From Gemmatimonadota bacterium (GTDB lineage Bacteria; Gemmatimonadota; Gemmatimonadetes; Palauibacterales; Palauibacteraceae): a stretch of DNA of 40,330 nucleotides. The position numbers and the translations under genes were made by a program. Within the stretch, counting starts at the first letter, position 1, and each line of letters begins with the position of its first letter. Positions 9,038-18,755 of this stretch are shown here, piece by piece. The notes below the pieces were generated by a model, which did not search any database, had not been told where the DNA came from, and saw nothing but the letters and a program-made list of their open reading frames with translations. Location of the stretch: assembly GCA_020351855.1 (NCBI GenBank), contig CP070670.1, positions 1,814,865 to 1,855,194 of the forward strand, read 5' to 3'.

Positions 9038-9050
9038 ACGTCACCTTCTA
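9023..9050 (+). repeat. Tandem 14-bp duplication across the TonB receptor stop codon
   Basis: AACGTCACCTTCTA occurs twice head to tail (9023-9036 and 9037-9050). The first copy encodes the C-terminal NVTF and the first two bases of the stop, and the TAA is completed by the first base of the second copy. The duplication leaves the protein end unchanged and looks like a recent slippage event. Confidence 0.9.
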
Positions 9051-9104
9051 GTCAGGGACGCCGCGCGCCGCGCACAGATCGGCCAGGATCGTCCTGTCTG
9101 CGCT

Positions 9105-9563
9105 CTAGCCCTCCAGCTTCCCCTTCACGCAGTCGGTAAAGCGGCCGAACATGAAGTCGGCCACGTTCTGGATGATGCCGCCACGGCCGAAGGAGGCGAG
9201 GCGGCCCGCCAGGTTCACCGTCTGGGAGACGTCGACGTGCGTGCCGCCGCCCTCCAGGGCGGTCAGCTTGCTGTGCATCTCCATCTTCACGCTCCCGGAG
9301 CCGCGGGCATCCTTGCCCTCGCCGTGCATCGTGACCTCGTGGTTCTCCACGTCCAGCGTGACGAACTGGATCGTGCCCTGGAAGGTGACGCCGATCGGGC
9401 CCAGGCGAACGCCCATCTCGCCCCGGAAGTTCCGGTCGTCAACCCGCTCGGTCAGCTGGGCGGCCGGCAGACACTCCACCACCCGCTCGGGGGTGGTGAG
9501 GAACTCCCACACGTCCTCCACCGGACGGTTGATCTCGAAGCTCTTCTGAATCTCGATCGCCAC
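9105..9563 (-). CDS. coxG: CO dehydrogenase subunit G-like SRPBCC protein (CoxG)
   Basis: This 152-residue protein belongs to the CoxG family within the SRPBCC/START-like fold. The opening EIQKSFEINRPVEDVWEFL, the central CLPAAQL, and VTFQGTIQF, GSVKMEMHSKL and VDVSQTVNLAGRLASFGRG match the family order. In Oligotropha, CoxG is required to anchor CO dehydrogenase to the membrane. The GTG start is chosen because homology begins at once and a GGAG lies upstream; the open frame beyond it has no family character. It is divergent from the form I cox operon, separated by 318 bp, and convergent with the TonB receptor. It lacks an obvious membrane helix. Confidence 0.9.
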   Translation of the reverse strand: MAIEIQKSFEINRPVEDVWEFLTTPERVVECLPAAQLTERVDDRNFRGEMGVRLGPIGVTFQGTIQFVTLDVENHEVTMHGEGKDARGSGSVKMEMHSKLTALEGGGTHVDVSQTVNLAGRLASFGRGGIIQNVADFMFGRFTDCVKGKLEG

Positions 9564-9881
9564 TGCCCTGGCTCCTGTTCGCATCCAGGCGAGCCATCCT
9601 TCTCGCCTCATGATCGGTTGGGTATCCAGGCAGGCGAAAGTCGATCCGGGACTCGAGAAGCGCAAGGCGCTCGGCGAGACTCGGTGAACGGCGTGCGCAG
9701 CGAAGAAGCGGCGGAGACAGGCCGGCAAAGGCACGGCCGCAGATCCAGCGTGGCCTGTACCTCGGCTCTTCGGTGGACAGGCATGGCCCGAAGGCGATCA
9801 GTGGCTTATGCTGAAATTCTGTCCTCACGCCGGCCCGGAGCGACAGCGCCGGGTTGAACGCAAGCCAAAAGGAGCTGCCGG
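9564..9881. promoter_or_regulatory. Divergent intergenic region between coxG and coxM
   Basis: This 318-bp gap should hold the promoters for coxG (leftward) and the cox operon (rightward). I see no convincing sigma-70 hexamers or clear operator palindrome. The right end has an AAAGGAG ribosome binding site for coxM. Open frames crossing it lack any family resemblance. Confidence 0.5.
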
Positions 9882-10757
9882 ATGATTCCCGCTGCATTCG
9901 ATTATCATCGACCGGCCAGCCTCGCCGACGCCCTGTCGGTTCTCGACGAGCTGGGGTGGGATGCCAAGCTGCTCGCGGGCGGGCAGAGCCTCATCCCGGC
10001 GATGCGGTTTCGACTGGCCGAGCCGACTGCCATCGTCGACCTGAACGGTCTGGCCGAACTGGAGCGCTTCGAGGAAGCCGACGGCTACCTTCACATCGGG
10101 GCGCTCGTCCGGCACGCCACCATCGCCGACTCCGGGCTCGCGAGGGAACGGTATCCGCTGCTCGCCGATGCGGCGGCCGTCATCGCGGATCCGCTGGTCC
10201 GGAACCGGGGCACGGTGGGAGGATCGCTCATTCACGCGGATCCGGCTGGTGACTGGGGGTCCGTCATGCTCGCCTACCGGGCGGAGCTCGCCGTACGCCG
10301 GGTGGACGGCGATCGCATCGTCCCGATCGACGAGCTCTTCGTGACGACCTTCATGACCTCGCTGGAGCCGAGCGAGCTCGTCACATCCGTCCGGATCCCC
10401 GCCGCTGGGACCGGCCAGGGGGGTGCGTACGAGAAGCTGGAGCGAAAGGTGGGCGATTTCGCGACGGTCGGCGTAGCCGCTCAGATCGCCCTGGCGCCCG
10501 ATGGCACCGTCGGCGCGGTGGGAATCGGCCTTACGGCGGTCGGGGCGACCAACCTGCGTGCCGCGGCGGCCGAACAGGAGCTGCTGGGCAGCTCGGCCGA
10601 TGAGGCCGCCATCGCGAGTGCTGCCGCTCGGGCCGCCGCGGAGTCGAACCCTTCGGCCGACGGTCGGGGTTCCGAGGAATACAAGCGCGACATGGTGAGG
10701 GTGCTTACGGCACGTGCGCTGCGCCGCTCGGTGGAGCGGGCGCGCGGTACCGTCTGA
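9882..10757 (+). CDS. coxM: Aerobic CO dehydrogenase medium (FAD) subunit
   Basis: This 291-residue flavoprotein subunit of form I CO dehydrogenase accepts electrons from CoxS and passes them to the quinone pool. FAD-binding loops are visible as LAGGQSLIPAMRF (about residues 31-43) and GTVGGSLIHADPAGDWGS (about 109-126). YEKLERKVGDFATVGVAAQI marks the CO dehydrogenase flavoprotein C-terminal domain. The ATG has an AAAGGAG site upstream. It is the first gene of the M-S-L order that is diagnostic of form I loci; coxS follows 21 bp later. Its N-terminus resembles that of the medium subunit at the left edge, but the sequences clearly differ. Confidence 0.95.
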   Translation: MIPAAFDYHRPASLADALSVLDELGWDAKLLAGGQSLIPAMRFRLAEPTAIVDLNGLAELERFEEADGYLHIGALVRHATIADSGLARERYPLLADAAAVIADPLVRNRGTVGGSLIHADPAGDWGSVMLAYRAELAVRRVDGDRIVPIDELFVTTFMTSLEPSELVTSVRIPAAGTGQGGAYEKLERKVGDFATVGVAAQIALAPDGTVGAVGIGLTAVGATNLRAAAAEQELLGSSADEAAIASAAARAAAESNPSADGRGSEEYKRDMVRVLTARALRRSVERARGTV

Positions 10758-10778
10758 CCGGCTGGAGGAGAAGACACA

Positions 10779-11293
<515 letters not shown>

Positions 11294-11297
<4 letters not shown>

Positions 11298-13642
11298 TCA
11301 CCGGACAGGAGCTGGGAGGGCTTGGCTGCTCCGTCAAGCGCAAGGAGGACGCGCGCTTCATCCGGGGACAGGGTAAGTACGTCGACGATGTGCAGCTGCC
11401 GAACATGACGTACCTGCACCTCGTGAGATCCCCGTTCGCGCACGCCAGAATCGAGCGCATCGACACCTCTGCGGCGCTCGAGATTCCAGGCGTGCTGGCG
11501 GTCATCACGGGGGAGGACCTGGCGAAGGCGAACCTCTCTTGGATGCCCACGCTGTCGCACGATCAGCAGATGGTCCTCGCGACCGGCAAGGTGCTGTTTC
11601 AGGGTCAGGAGGTCGCCGCGGTCGTCGGGGAGACCCGGTTCGCGGCGGCGGACGGCGCCGCTGCCGTGCGGGTCGACTACGAGGAGCTCCCGGTCCTCAT
11701 CGACCCCCACCAGGCGCTCGAGCCCGAGGCGCCGATCCTGCGCGAGGATCGCGAGGAGCAGACGAATCACATCTTCCACTGGGAATCGGGCGACCGGGAA
11801 GCGACGGATCGGATCTTCTCGGAAGCCGACGTCACCATCAGCCAGGACATGCTGTACCAGCGGTGTCACCCCGCACCGATCGAGTGCTGCGCGTGCGTGG
11901 CGGACTGGGACGCCACCAACGAAAAGATGACGATCTGGATGACCTCCCAGGCCCCACACGCGCACCGTACGGTGTTCGCGCTGGTGGCAGGCCTTCCCGA
12001 GCACAAGATCCGCATCATCTCTCCCGACGTGGGAGGGGGCTTCGGCAACAAGGTGCCGGTCTACCCGGGCTACGTCTGCGCTGCGGTAGCCTCCCTCACA
12101 CTGGGCCGACCGGTCAAGTGGACCGAGGACCGGACGGGCAATCTCTCCAGCACCGGATTCGCTCGCGACTACCACATGCGGGCGGATCTGGCGGCGACGA
12201 AGGAGGGGGAAATCCGCGCGCTCCGCGTGAAGACGCTGGCCGATCATGGAGCGTTCAACGCCGCCGCGCAGCCGTCCAAGTTCCCGGCCGGCCTCTACAA
12301 CATCTGCACCGGCTCGTACGACCTCGAGAACGCGTTCGTGGAGGTCGACGGCGTGTACACGAACAAGGCGCCGGGCGGTATCGCGTACCGCTGCTCGTTC
12401 CGGGTCACGGAAGCCGCCTATCTGATCGAGCGGGCCGTGGACGTGCTCGCTGACGAGCTGGGCATGGATGCCGCCGAGCTCCGCCGGAAGAACTTCATTC
12501 AGCCCGACCAGTTCCCTTACGAGACGTCGCTTGGCTGGACCTATGACAGCGGCGACTACGAGGCGGCGCTCGACAGGGCTCTCGAGATCGTGGGGTACGA
12601 GGACTTGTTGCGCGAACAGGAGGAGAAGCGAGCGCGGGGCGAGATCATGGGCATCGGCATCTCGAGCTTCACGGAGATCGTGGGTGCCGGCCCCGGAAAG
12701 ACGTTCGACATCCTCGGGCTGGAGATGTTCGACTCCTGCGAGGTGAGGGTGCACCCGACGGGCAAGGTGCTGGCGCGCATCGGCGTACAGACGCAGGGGC
12801 AGGGGCACGAGACGACCTTCGCCCAGATCCTCGCGGAAGAGCTGGGCATTCCGGTCGCCGACATCACCGTCGAGCACGGGGACACCGACACGGCGCCCTA
12901 CGGCCTCGGCACCTATGCCAGCCGGTCCACCCCGGTAGCCGGCGCGGCCACGGCGATCGCGGCCCGGAAGATCCGGGACAAGGCGAAAAAGATCGCCGCT
13001 CACGTGATGGAGGTCGCCGAGGAGGATGTCGAGTGGAAGGACTACGCGTTCAGGGTGAAGGGAGCCCCCGACCGGTCCGTATCCATGGCCGACGTCGCCT
13101 TCGCGGCCTACACGAACACGCCCCAGGGCGTCGAGGCCGGGCTGGAGGCCGTCAACTACTACGATCCGCCGAACCTGACCTTCCCCTTCGGCACGTACGT
13201 GTGCGTCGTGGACGTCGACAAGGGGACGGGCGAGTGGAAGGTCCGGCGTTTCGTGGCCGTTGACGACTGCGGCACGGTGATCAACCCGATGATCGTGGAG
13301 GGCCAGATCCACGGAGGGCTCACCGAGGGCTTCGCGATCTCAGCGATGCAGCTCATCGATTTTGACGAGAACGGCAGCATCATCGGCAGCAACTTCATGG
13401 AGTATCTGCTCCCTACGGCCGTGGAGACGCCGACCTGGGAGACCGACCAGACCGTCACGCCGTCTCCGCACCACCCGATCGGCGCCAAGGGAGTGGGCGA
13501 GTCGCCCTGCGTCGGCTCCCCGGCGGCCTTCGTCAACGCCGTCGTGGACGCGCTGTCGCCGTTCGGGGTCCGGCACATCGACATGCCCATTACCTCGTAC
13601 AAGGTCTGGAAGGCCCTGAGGGAGGCGGGCGTTGCCGATTAG
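11294..13642 (+). CDS. coxL: Form I aerobic CO dehydrogenase large (Mo-S-Cu) subunit
   Basis: This 782-residue catalytic subunit oxidises CO with water to CO2, two protons and two electrons at a Mo-S-Cu centre. The active-site loop reads AYRCSFR at residues 364-370, with Cys367 in the position of the copper-binding cysteine; this motif defines form I Cox[15 protein letters not shown] and the C-terminal [14 protein letters not shown], with Glu736 as the conserved Mo-site glutamate, are also present. The N-terminal segment [20 protein letters not shown] is typical. The length is within a few residues of characterised CoxL proteins. The start is coupled to coxS by a 4-base overlap. This is the strongest functional call in the window. 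Confidence 0.97.
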
Positions 13643-13706
13643 AGCCGGCGGCGAGTCTCGCGCGACCTGACCACGGCAGCGTACCGGTCGCAGGCACGTT
13701 GAGACA

Positions 13707-14648
13707 TTGAGCCACGTATCGGTCTTCCGTCATGCCGTGAAGCTCGCGGAGCAGGGTCGAGCCTACGCGCTCGCGACCGTGGTCGGACGTCGGGCACCGA
13801 GCTCTTCGCAGCTCGGCCAGAAGGCGCTCATCGATGACCGGGGAGCCTTTTTCGGATGGCTCGGTGGAAGCTGCATCGAGCCGGTGGTGCGGAAGGAGGC
13901 CCGAGAGGCGATGCGCGACGGGCGCCCGCGCCTGATCGTCCTTGCACCGGACGGGCGATCCGGCCGCCCCGACGCCATCGTGTATCCCATGACCTGTCAC
14001 TCCGGGGGTACGGTGGAGATCTATCTGGAACCACAGCTGCCGGCCTCGCTTCTGCTCCTGTATGGCAGTTCACCCGTGATCCACGCGCTGGCCGGCCTGG
14101 GGGAACAGGCCGGCTACAGGGTCTCCGTCCTGGAGGAACCCAGGGCCCGGGAGACGCTCGGCGACGACAGCAGGGATCCGGCGCGCTCGTGCGCCGTAGT
14201 CGCCACGCTGGGCGAGTGGGATACCGAGGCGATCGAGGATGCGCTCCGGGCGGGCGCCACCTATGTCGGCCTGATCGCGAGCCCCCGGCGCACGGCAGAG
14301 GAACGGCGCCGCCTCCTGGAGCGCGGCTGGCATGAGGACCAGCTGTCGCCACTGGTGGGGCCGGCGGGTCTGGACATCGGGGCCCGTGCCCCGGCCGAGA
14401 TCGCGATCAGCGTCCTGGCCGAACTCATCCAGCGCCGGGCCGAGGCGGAGGGAGCGGCAGGGGCTTACCGGACCGGTGACCCGGAGCTCCAGGAGGCGGC
14501 GGTGGCCATCGATCCGATCTGCGGCATGGAGGTCTCGAAGGCTGGAGCCCGACATACGCTCGAGCACGAGGGCGCCGTGCACTTCTTCTGCTGCGCGGGC
14601 TGCAGAGAGACGTTCGCCCAGCAGCTCGCCGCAGCGGCAGGCACCTGA
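13707..14648 (+). CDS. coxF: CoxF/XdhC-family maturation factor fused to a C-terminal YHS domain
   Basis: This 313-residue protein combines an N-terminal XdhC/CoxI domain (YALATVVGRRAPSSSQLGQK, FGWLGGSCIEP), a Rossmann-type XdhC C-terminal domain (about residues 110-240; YVGLIASPRR, GLDIGARAPAEIAIS) and a YHS domain at about 268-310. The YHS part reads DPICGMEV (Cys272) and later FFCCAGC (Cys295, 296, 299). XdhC proteins protect and insert sulfurated molybdenum cofactor; in Oligotropha, CoxF with CoxE was implicated in adding copper to the cluster. YHS domains are common in metal transporters and are likely metal-binding, so a copper role is plausible but inferred. The TTG start is the best available, with weak upstream signals; GTG at 13737 is an alternative. 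The coxF symbol rests on position and family and could equally be coxI. Confidence 0.85.
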   Translation: MSHVSVFRHAVKLAEQGRAYALATVVGRRAPSSSQLGQKALIDDRGAFFGWLGGSCIEPVVRKEAREAMRDGRPRLIVLAPDGRSGRPDAIVYPMTCHSGGTVEIYLEPQLPASLLLLYGSSPVIHALAGLGEQAGYRVSVLEEPRARETLGDDSRDPARSCAVVATLGEWDTEAIEDALRAGATYVGLIASPRRTAEERRRLLERGWHEDQLSPLVGPAGLDIGARAPAEIAISVLAELIQRRAEAEGAAGAYRTGDPELQEAAVAIDPICGMEVSKAGARHTLEHEGAVHFFCCAGCRETFAQQLAAAAGT

Positions 14649-14687
14649 GGCACCCCGCCGTCCTGAAGGGAGAACCGGAGACGGAGC

Positions 14688-15584
14688 GTGAGAGACGCGA
14701 TCCGCAGCATTGCCGAGCAGATGGAGCAGCGCGGGTATGTGGCCGACCGCGCCATCGCCACCGCCGCCCACCTCGCCGGGAGCCTGGGAAAGCCGCTGCT
14801 CGTGGAAGGGGAGGCGGGGGTCGGGAAGACCGAGATCGCCAAGGTCCTGGCGGACATGCTCGACACCGAGCTGATCCGGCTGCAGTGCTACGAAGGGCTG
14901 GACGTCAACACGGCGCTCTACGAGTGGAACTACCAGCGCCAGCTCCTGCACATCCGGGTAGGCGAGAGCGCGAACGCCACCCCGGCGCAGCTCGAGGCGA
15001 CGATCTTCGGACGCGAGTACCTGCTCGAGCGACCCCTCTTGAGGGCCATCACGCGGGAGGCCGCCCCCGTTCTCCTGATCGATGAGATCGACCGGGCCGA
15101 TGAGGAGTTCGAGGCGTTCCTCCTCGAGCTCCTCTCCGACTTCCAGGTCACGATCCCCGAGCTCGGCACGATTCGCGCCGTCACCCGCCCGCACGTCGTG
15201 CTGACGTCGAACGGCACGCGCGAGCTCAGTGATGCCCTGCGCCGCCGCTGCCTCTATCTGTGGATCGACCACCCAACACCCGAGAAGGAGCTGCGGATCC
15301 TGCACACCCGTCGGGCGCATCTTCGCGAAGCCCTGGCCGAGCAGATCGTTGGCTTCGTCCAGCAACTGAGGCAGAACCGGCTCTACAAGACACCGGGCGT
15401 CTCGGAGACGCTGGACTGGGCGGACGCGCTGGAGTCGCTCGGCGTCGAGAGACTGGACGCGGAGCTGGTTCGCGCCACGCTCGGTTGCCTGCTGAAGGAC
15501 CGCCACGACATCGCCGGCCTCGCCGAGGACAGCCTCGAGCGGATCCTGGCCCGGGCCAGCTCGCCCCCCGCTACGCCACCTTGA
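14688..15584 (+). CDS. coxD: MoxR-type AAA+ ATPase, CO dehydrogenase maturation factor CoxD
   Basis: This 298-residue AAA+ ATPase has Walker A GEAGVGKT at residues 41-48, Walker B LLIDEID at 129-135 and a sensor region VLTSNGTRELSDALRRRC. The family is MoxR; CoxD from Oligotropha is needed for sulfuration of the [CuSMoO2] centre. The GTG start follows a GGAGACGGAG stretch. The stop overlaps the next gene's TTG start by 4 bases (TTGA), so CoxD and CoxE are likely made in step, as MoxR ATPases usually act with VWA-domain partners. Confidence 0.95.
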   Translation: MRDAIRSIAEQMEQRGYVADRAIATAAHLAGSLGKPLLVEGEAGVGKTEIAKVLADMLDTELIRLQCYEGLDVNTALYEWNYQRQLLHIRVGESANATPAQLEATIFGREYLLERPLLRAITREAAPVLLIDEIDRADEEFEAFLLELLSDFQVTIPELGTIRAVTRPHVVLTSNGTRELSDALRRRCLYLWIDHPTPEKELRILHTRRAHLREALAEQIVGFVQQLRQNRLYKTPGVSETLDWADALESLGVERLDAELVRATLGCLLKDRHDIAGLAEDSLERILARASSPPATPP

Positions 15585-16738
15585 GCGATCTTGCTCCGCA
15601 GGCCCGGCCGGTCGAGTGGACGGACCATCTCGCCCGAGACCTTCGGCAGGAGGGTGTTCCCTGCACTCTCCTGGAGTCCCTGACCGCGTGCGAGGCGCTC
15701 GAACAGCTCGACGCCGGCGACGCGTTCGACCTCTACCACGGGCTGAAGGCGGCGCTGACCTTTTCCCGAGAGCACGAGCCGGCCTTTGATCGTTGCTTCT
15801 GGCGTTGCTGGAACGGACGGGAACCGGACACCGACTCGCCGCAGCTACGTCGCCATGTCTCGAAGAGCGCCGGACGCGTCTCGGAAGCGACGGCAACGGC
15901 GGCGTCCGCGCTCGAGCGCCTGCGAGAAGCAGAAGAGACGACCTCCGGCATGGGCGACGGCGCCGACGAGGTGGCCGGCGCCTCCTACAGTCCCTCGGAA
16001 CGCCTGGCTCGGCGAGCCTTCGAGCGCCTGAGCGAGCCCGAGCTCCGGGAGGTCGACCGGATGTTCGACCGCATCCGGCTCCGTTTGGCGGTTCGGAGGA
16101 GCCGCCGCTACCGGCCGGACCGCTGGAGGGGACGACCCGACCTGCGCCGCAGCTTCCGCGGCGCGCTGTCGCACGACGGAGAGTTGCTCCGGCTGGCCCG
16201 AAGACGCCGGCGGCTCGAGCGTCCTCGCGTCGTCCTGCTCTGCGACGTGAGCGGTTCGATGGAGCGTTACAGCCGCTTTCTCATCCGCTTTCTCCTCAGC
16301 GCGGGACGAGACCGGGATGTGGAGAGCTTCGTGTTCAGCACCCGGCTCACGCGGCTCACTCCGTGGCTCTCCGCCTCCCGGGTCGACGAGGCGATCGAGT
16401 CGCTGGGACGTCGCGTTCACGACTGGTCGGGCGGCACGCGCATCGGTGCCTGTCTGGACGAGTTCGTCCGGGAGCACGGACGATCGCTGCTGGGACGTCG
16501 AACCGTCGTGGTCGTCATGAGTGACGGGCTGGACCGGGGCGACGTGGAGCTGCTGGAGCATGCCATGAGCGCCATACACCGGAGATCGCGGAGGGTGATA
16601 TGGCTGAACCCGCTGCTCGCCAGCCCCGAGTACGAGCCGGCGGCTCGGGGAATGCGGGCTGCCCTGCCCCACGTCGACGTGTTCGCCCCGGGACACAGCC
16701 TGGACAGTCTACTTCAGCTCGAGCGACACCTGCGATGA
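15581..16738 (+). CDS. coxE: VWA-domain CO dehydrogenase maturation protein CoxE
   Basis: This 385-residue protein has an N-terminal helical region and a C-terminal von Willebrand A domain. The metal-ion-dependent adhesion site reads DVSGSM (Asp222, Ser224, Ser226), with SGGTRIGACLDEF and VVMSDGLDRGD completing the pattern. The central block YRPDRWRGRPDLRRSFRGA (about residues 177-195) is typical of CoxE. The family partners MoxR ATPases; with CoxF it has been implicated in copper insertion in Oligotropha. The TTG start is selected because it overlaps the coxD stop (TTGA) and the encoded MSDLAPQARPVEW begins where homology is expected. An in-frame extension inside coxD is rejected as arginine/proline-rich noise. 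The stop overlaps the next ATG. Confidence 0.93.
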   Translation: MSDLAPQARPVEWTDHLARDLRQEGVPCTLLESLTACEALEQLDAGDAFDLYHGLKAALTFSREHEPAFDRCFWRCWNGREPDTDSPQLRRHVSKSAGRVSEATATAASALERLREAEETTSGMGDGADEVAGASYSPSERLARRAFERLSEPELREVDRMFDRIRLRLAVRRSRRYRPDRWRGRPDLRRSFRGALSHDGELLRLARRRRRLERPRVVLLCDVSGSMERYSRFLIRFLLSAGRDRDVESFVFSTRLTRLTPWLSASRVDEAIESLGRRVHDWSGGTRIGACLDEFVREHGRSLLGRRTVVVVMSDGLDRGDVELLEHAMSAIHRRSRRVIWLNPLLASPEYEPAARGMRAALPHVDVFAPGHSLDSLLQLERHLR

Positions 16739-18204
16739 GGACTCCGAAGCCCGCCCGCCTGTCCGTGATAGTGGCGGCATTGCTGCCTCACTTCGCCGCG
16801 TCCCCCGCCGCGGCCCAGCCGGGCCCCGGCACCTACGAGACGCTCGACAGCCTCTTCGTCTCCCTGGCGGGCGACACCGTGCCGGCCCAGTACGGTTTCC
16901 TCTGGGTGCCCGAGAAGCGCAGCGAGCCGCAGGGACGTATGATTCGGCTCGGCGTGGTCCGGTTTGCCAGCACCTCGCCGAGTCCCGGACCGCCGATCGT
17001 TTACCTGGCAGGCGGACCGGGAGGCTCCGGCTGGGATGCGGCCCGCGGATCCCGGTTTGCCCTCTTCATGGCCCTGCGGGAAGCAGGCGACGTCATCGCC
17101 CTCGCGCAGCGAGGCACTCACGGCTCCATCCCGTTCCTATCCTGTCAGCAGCCCTGGGTCTACCCGCTCGAGCAAGCCCTCACCCGGGAGGCCTTCCTGC
17201 AGAGCATGCTGGATTGGTCCCAGAGCTGCGCCGACTCGTGGCGGGGCCTCGGGGTCGACCTGGCTGCATACAACACGGTCGAGAGCGCCGATGACCTCGA
17301 GGACCTGCGGCGCGCTCTGGGCGTGGACAGGGTGAGCCTGCTGGGCATCAGCTACGGGACCCATCTGGCGCTCTCCTTCATCCGGAGACATCCGGGCAGC
17401 GTGGAGCGCGCCGTTCTGGCGGGCGTCGAGGGACCGGACCAGACGCTCAAGCTACCGAGCGATGTGCAGTCGGTGCTTGTACGACTGGACAGCCTGGTCC
17501 GGGCCGACTCGGCCGCGAGCGCCCGATTCCCGGACTTCCTGGGCTCCGTGCGCACCGTGCTGGACAGCCTCGACCGCGCTGCCGTGACGGTAAATGGCCG
17601 GGATCCCTCCACCGGCCAGGCCGTTCCGCTCACGATCGGGAGATTCGACGTGCAGTGGCTTACGGCCGGCTCCATCGGCAGCAGCGAGATCCTGGCCCAG
17701 CTCCCGGCCATCTTCGACCGGTTGGAGGCCGGCGAGTACTCGACCATTGCACCCTTCGTCGCAGCCAGCCGATCCCGCAGCATGTTGGCCATGACCTTCG
17801 CGATGGACTGCGCCTCGGGCACGCCGCCCGGCCGCCTGGACCGGATCCGGCGTGAGGCGGAAGAGGCGCTGCTGGGGGACGCGGTGGACTTCCCGCTCCC
17901 CTACGTGTGTGAAGCCTGGCCCCACAGGATGCCCGACGAGGCACTCTGGGCGCCCGTCCGCTCGGAGGTGCCGGTCCAGTTCGTCAGCGGCACGCTGGAC
18001 GGCCGCACGCCGCCGCGGAACGCGGAGGAGGTGCGAGGTGGGTTCCCGAACGCCGGTCACGTCACCCTGCTGGGTGCAGGACACAGCGACGACCTTCTCC
18101 TGAGCTCGCCGCGGCTCGTCGAGCTGGTGCTGGGCTTTTTCCAGGGTGGCTCGCCGCTCGACGAGACGATCGAGGTCCCGTTCCGGATCGTCCTGCCCCA
18201 GTAG
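16735..18204 (+). CDS. Secreted S33-type alpha/beta hydrolase (tripeptidyl aminopeptidase / proline iminopeptidase-like)
   Basis: This 489-residue alpha/beta-hydrolase resembles the S33 peptidase/TAP-like group. The signal peptide is MRTPKPARLSVIVAALLPHF followed by an Ala-rich cleavage zone. YLAGGPGGSG is the oxyanion-loop motif. The nucleophile elbow GISYG gives Ser206; Asp422 (GTLDGRTPP) and His450 (GAGHSDD) complete the triad. CQQPW, SQSCADSW, AMDCAS and YVCEAW provide four cysteines that may form disulfides, as is common in TAP-like enzymes. Its ATG overlaps the coxE stop by 4 bases, so it is translated with the cox operon although it has no known part in CO oxidation. It converges with a lipoprotein gene. 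Confidence 0.88.
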   Translation: MRTPKPARLSVIVAALLPHFAASPAAAQPGPGTYETLDSLFVSLAGDTVPAQYGFLWVPEKRSEPQGRMIRLGVVRFASTSPSPGPPIVYLAGGPGGSGWDAARGSRFALFMALREAGDVIALAQRGTHGSIPFLSCQQPWVYPLEQALTREAFLQSMLDWSQSCADSWRGLGVDLAAYNTVESADDLEDLRRALGVDRVSLLGISYGTHLALSFIRRHPGSVERAVLAGVEGPDQTLKLPSDVQSVLVRLDSLVRADSAASARFPDFLGSVRTVLDSLDRAAVTVNGRDPSTGQAVPLTIGRFDVQWLTAGSIGSSEILAQLPAIFDRLEAGEYSTIAPFVAASRSRSMLAMTFAMDCASGTPPGRLDRIRREAEEALLGDAVDFPLPYVCEAWPHRMPDEALWAPVRSEVPVQFVSGTLDGRTPPRNAEEVRGGFPNAGHVTLLGAGHSDDLLLSSPRLVELVLGFFQGGSPLDETIEVPFRIVLPQ

Positions 18205-18281
18205 GGGTCGAGGGAGGCGAGGAGCCGCGCGGTCGGGATCGGATCGACTGCCGCGCCGGAGGATCCGAGGAGCGACGCGGG

Positions 18282-18755
18282 TCAGCTCTGCCGTAACAGG
18301 GCGTGGATCCGGCGGAAGATCCCCTCGGAGGCGTCGCCGCGAACCTCCAGATTGGACATGATCCGCTGGGTGGTGAAGACCCGGACGACGGTGCGCGGCC
18401 CCGTGCGGCTCGACTGCTCCGGCCTCTCCACCTCGACGCGGATGAGCGTTCCGGCATCGAACGGAGTCGGGAACTTGTCCGCGATGATCACGTGGCTGCC
18501 CCCCTCGCCGATATCGTAGTCGCCGCGGATCCTGTATCCCTCCTGCAGGACGGCCGACCGCGTGGCCAGCAGGACCTGGTCGTACTCCCCTGTGAACACG
18601 AAGTAGCGGCCCTGCTCATCCGACGGCGCCTCCCCGGTCTGGGACTCGCCGGGCTGCGTGTCCGGCGGGGCTCCGCCGCTGGAGCAGCCGACCAGGGCTG
18701 CCGCCGCCAGGAGAACCGCCGCAACTCCACGAGACGCTCCACCGGGAATACTCAT
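18282..18755 (-). CDS. Putative lipoprotein, unknown function
   Basis: This is a 157-residue protein with a lipoprotein signal peptide: hydrophobic VAAVLLAAAAL followed by lipobox LVGC (Cys24). A short Pro/Gly/Glu linker precedes a compact domain rich in beta-strand-like segments (YFVFTGEYDQVLLATRSAVL, VRVFTTQRIMSNL) and a final helix (IFRRIHALL). I do not recognise a family; the layout resembles small envelope lipoproteins with a DUF4410- or DUF3568-like alpha/beta fold, but this is only an impression. The start at 18755 gives a normal signal peptide; an in-frame ATG 12 codons upstream is possible. No clear ribosome binding site is visible. Confidence 0.7.
   Translation of the reverse strand: MSIPGGASRGVAAVLLAAAALVGCSSGGAPPDTQPGESQTGEAPSDEQGRYFVFTGEYDQVLLATRSAVLQEGYRIRGDYDIGEGGSHVIIADKFPTPFDAGTLIRVEVERPEQSSRTGPRTVVRVFTTQRIMSNLEVRGDASEGIFRRIHALLRQS

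Noticed and set aside
9051..9104. Imperfect stem (CAGGA-TCG-TCCTG with flanking CAGA/TCTG) between the TonB receptor and coxG
   Set aside because: The stem is short and bulged, with no T-tract; not enough to call a terminator.
15260..15580. Upstream extension of coxE into coxD
   Set aside because: The extra residues are low-complexity Arg/Pro/Gly out of frame with CoxD, and a TTG overlapping the coxD stop gives the expected N-terminus.
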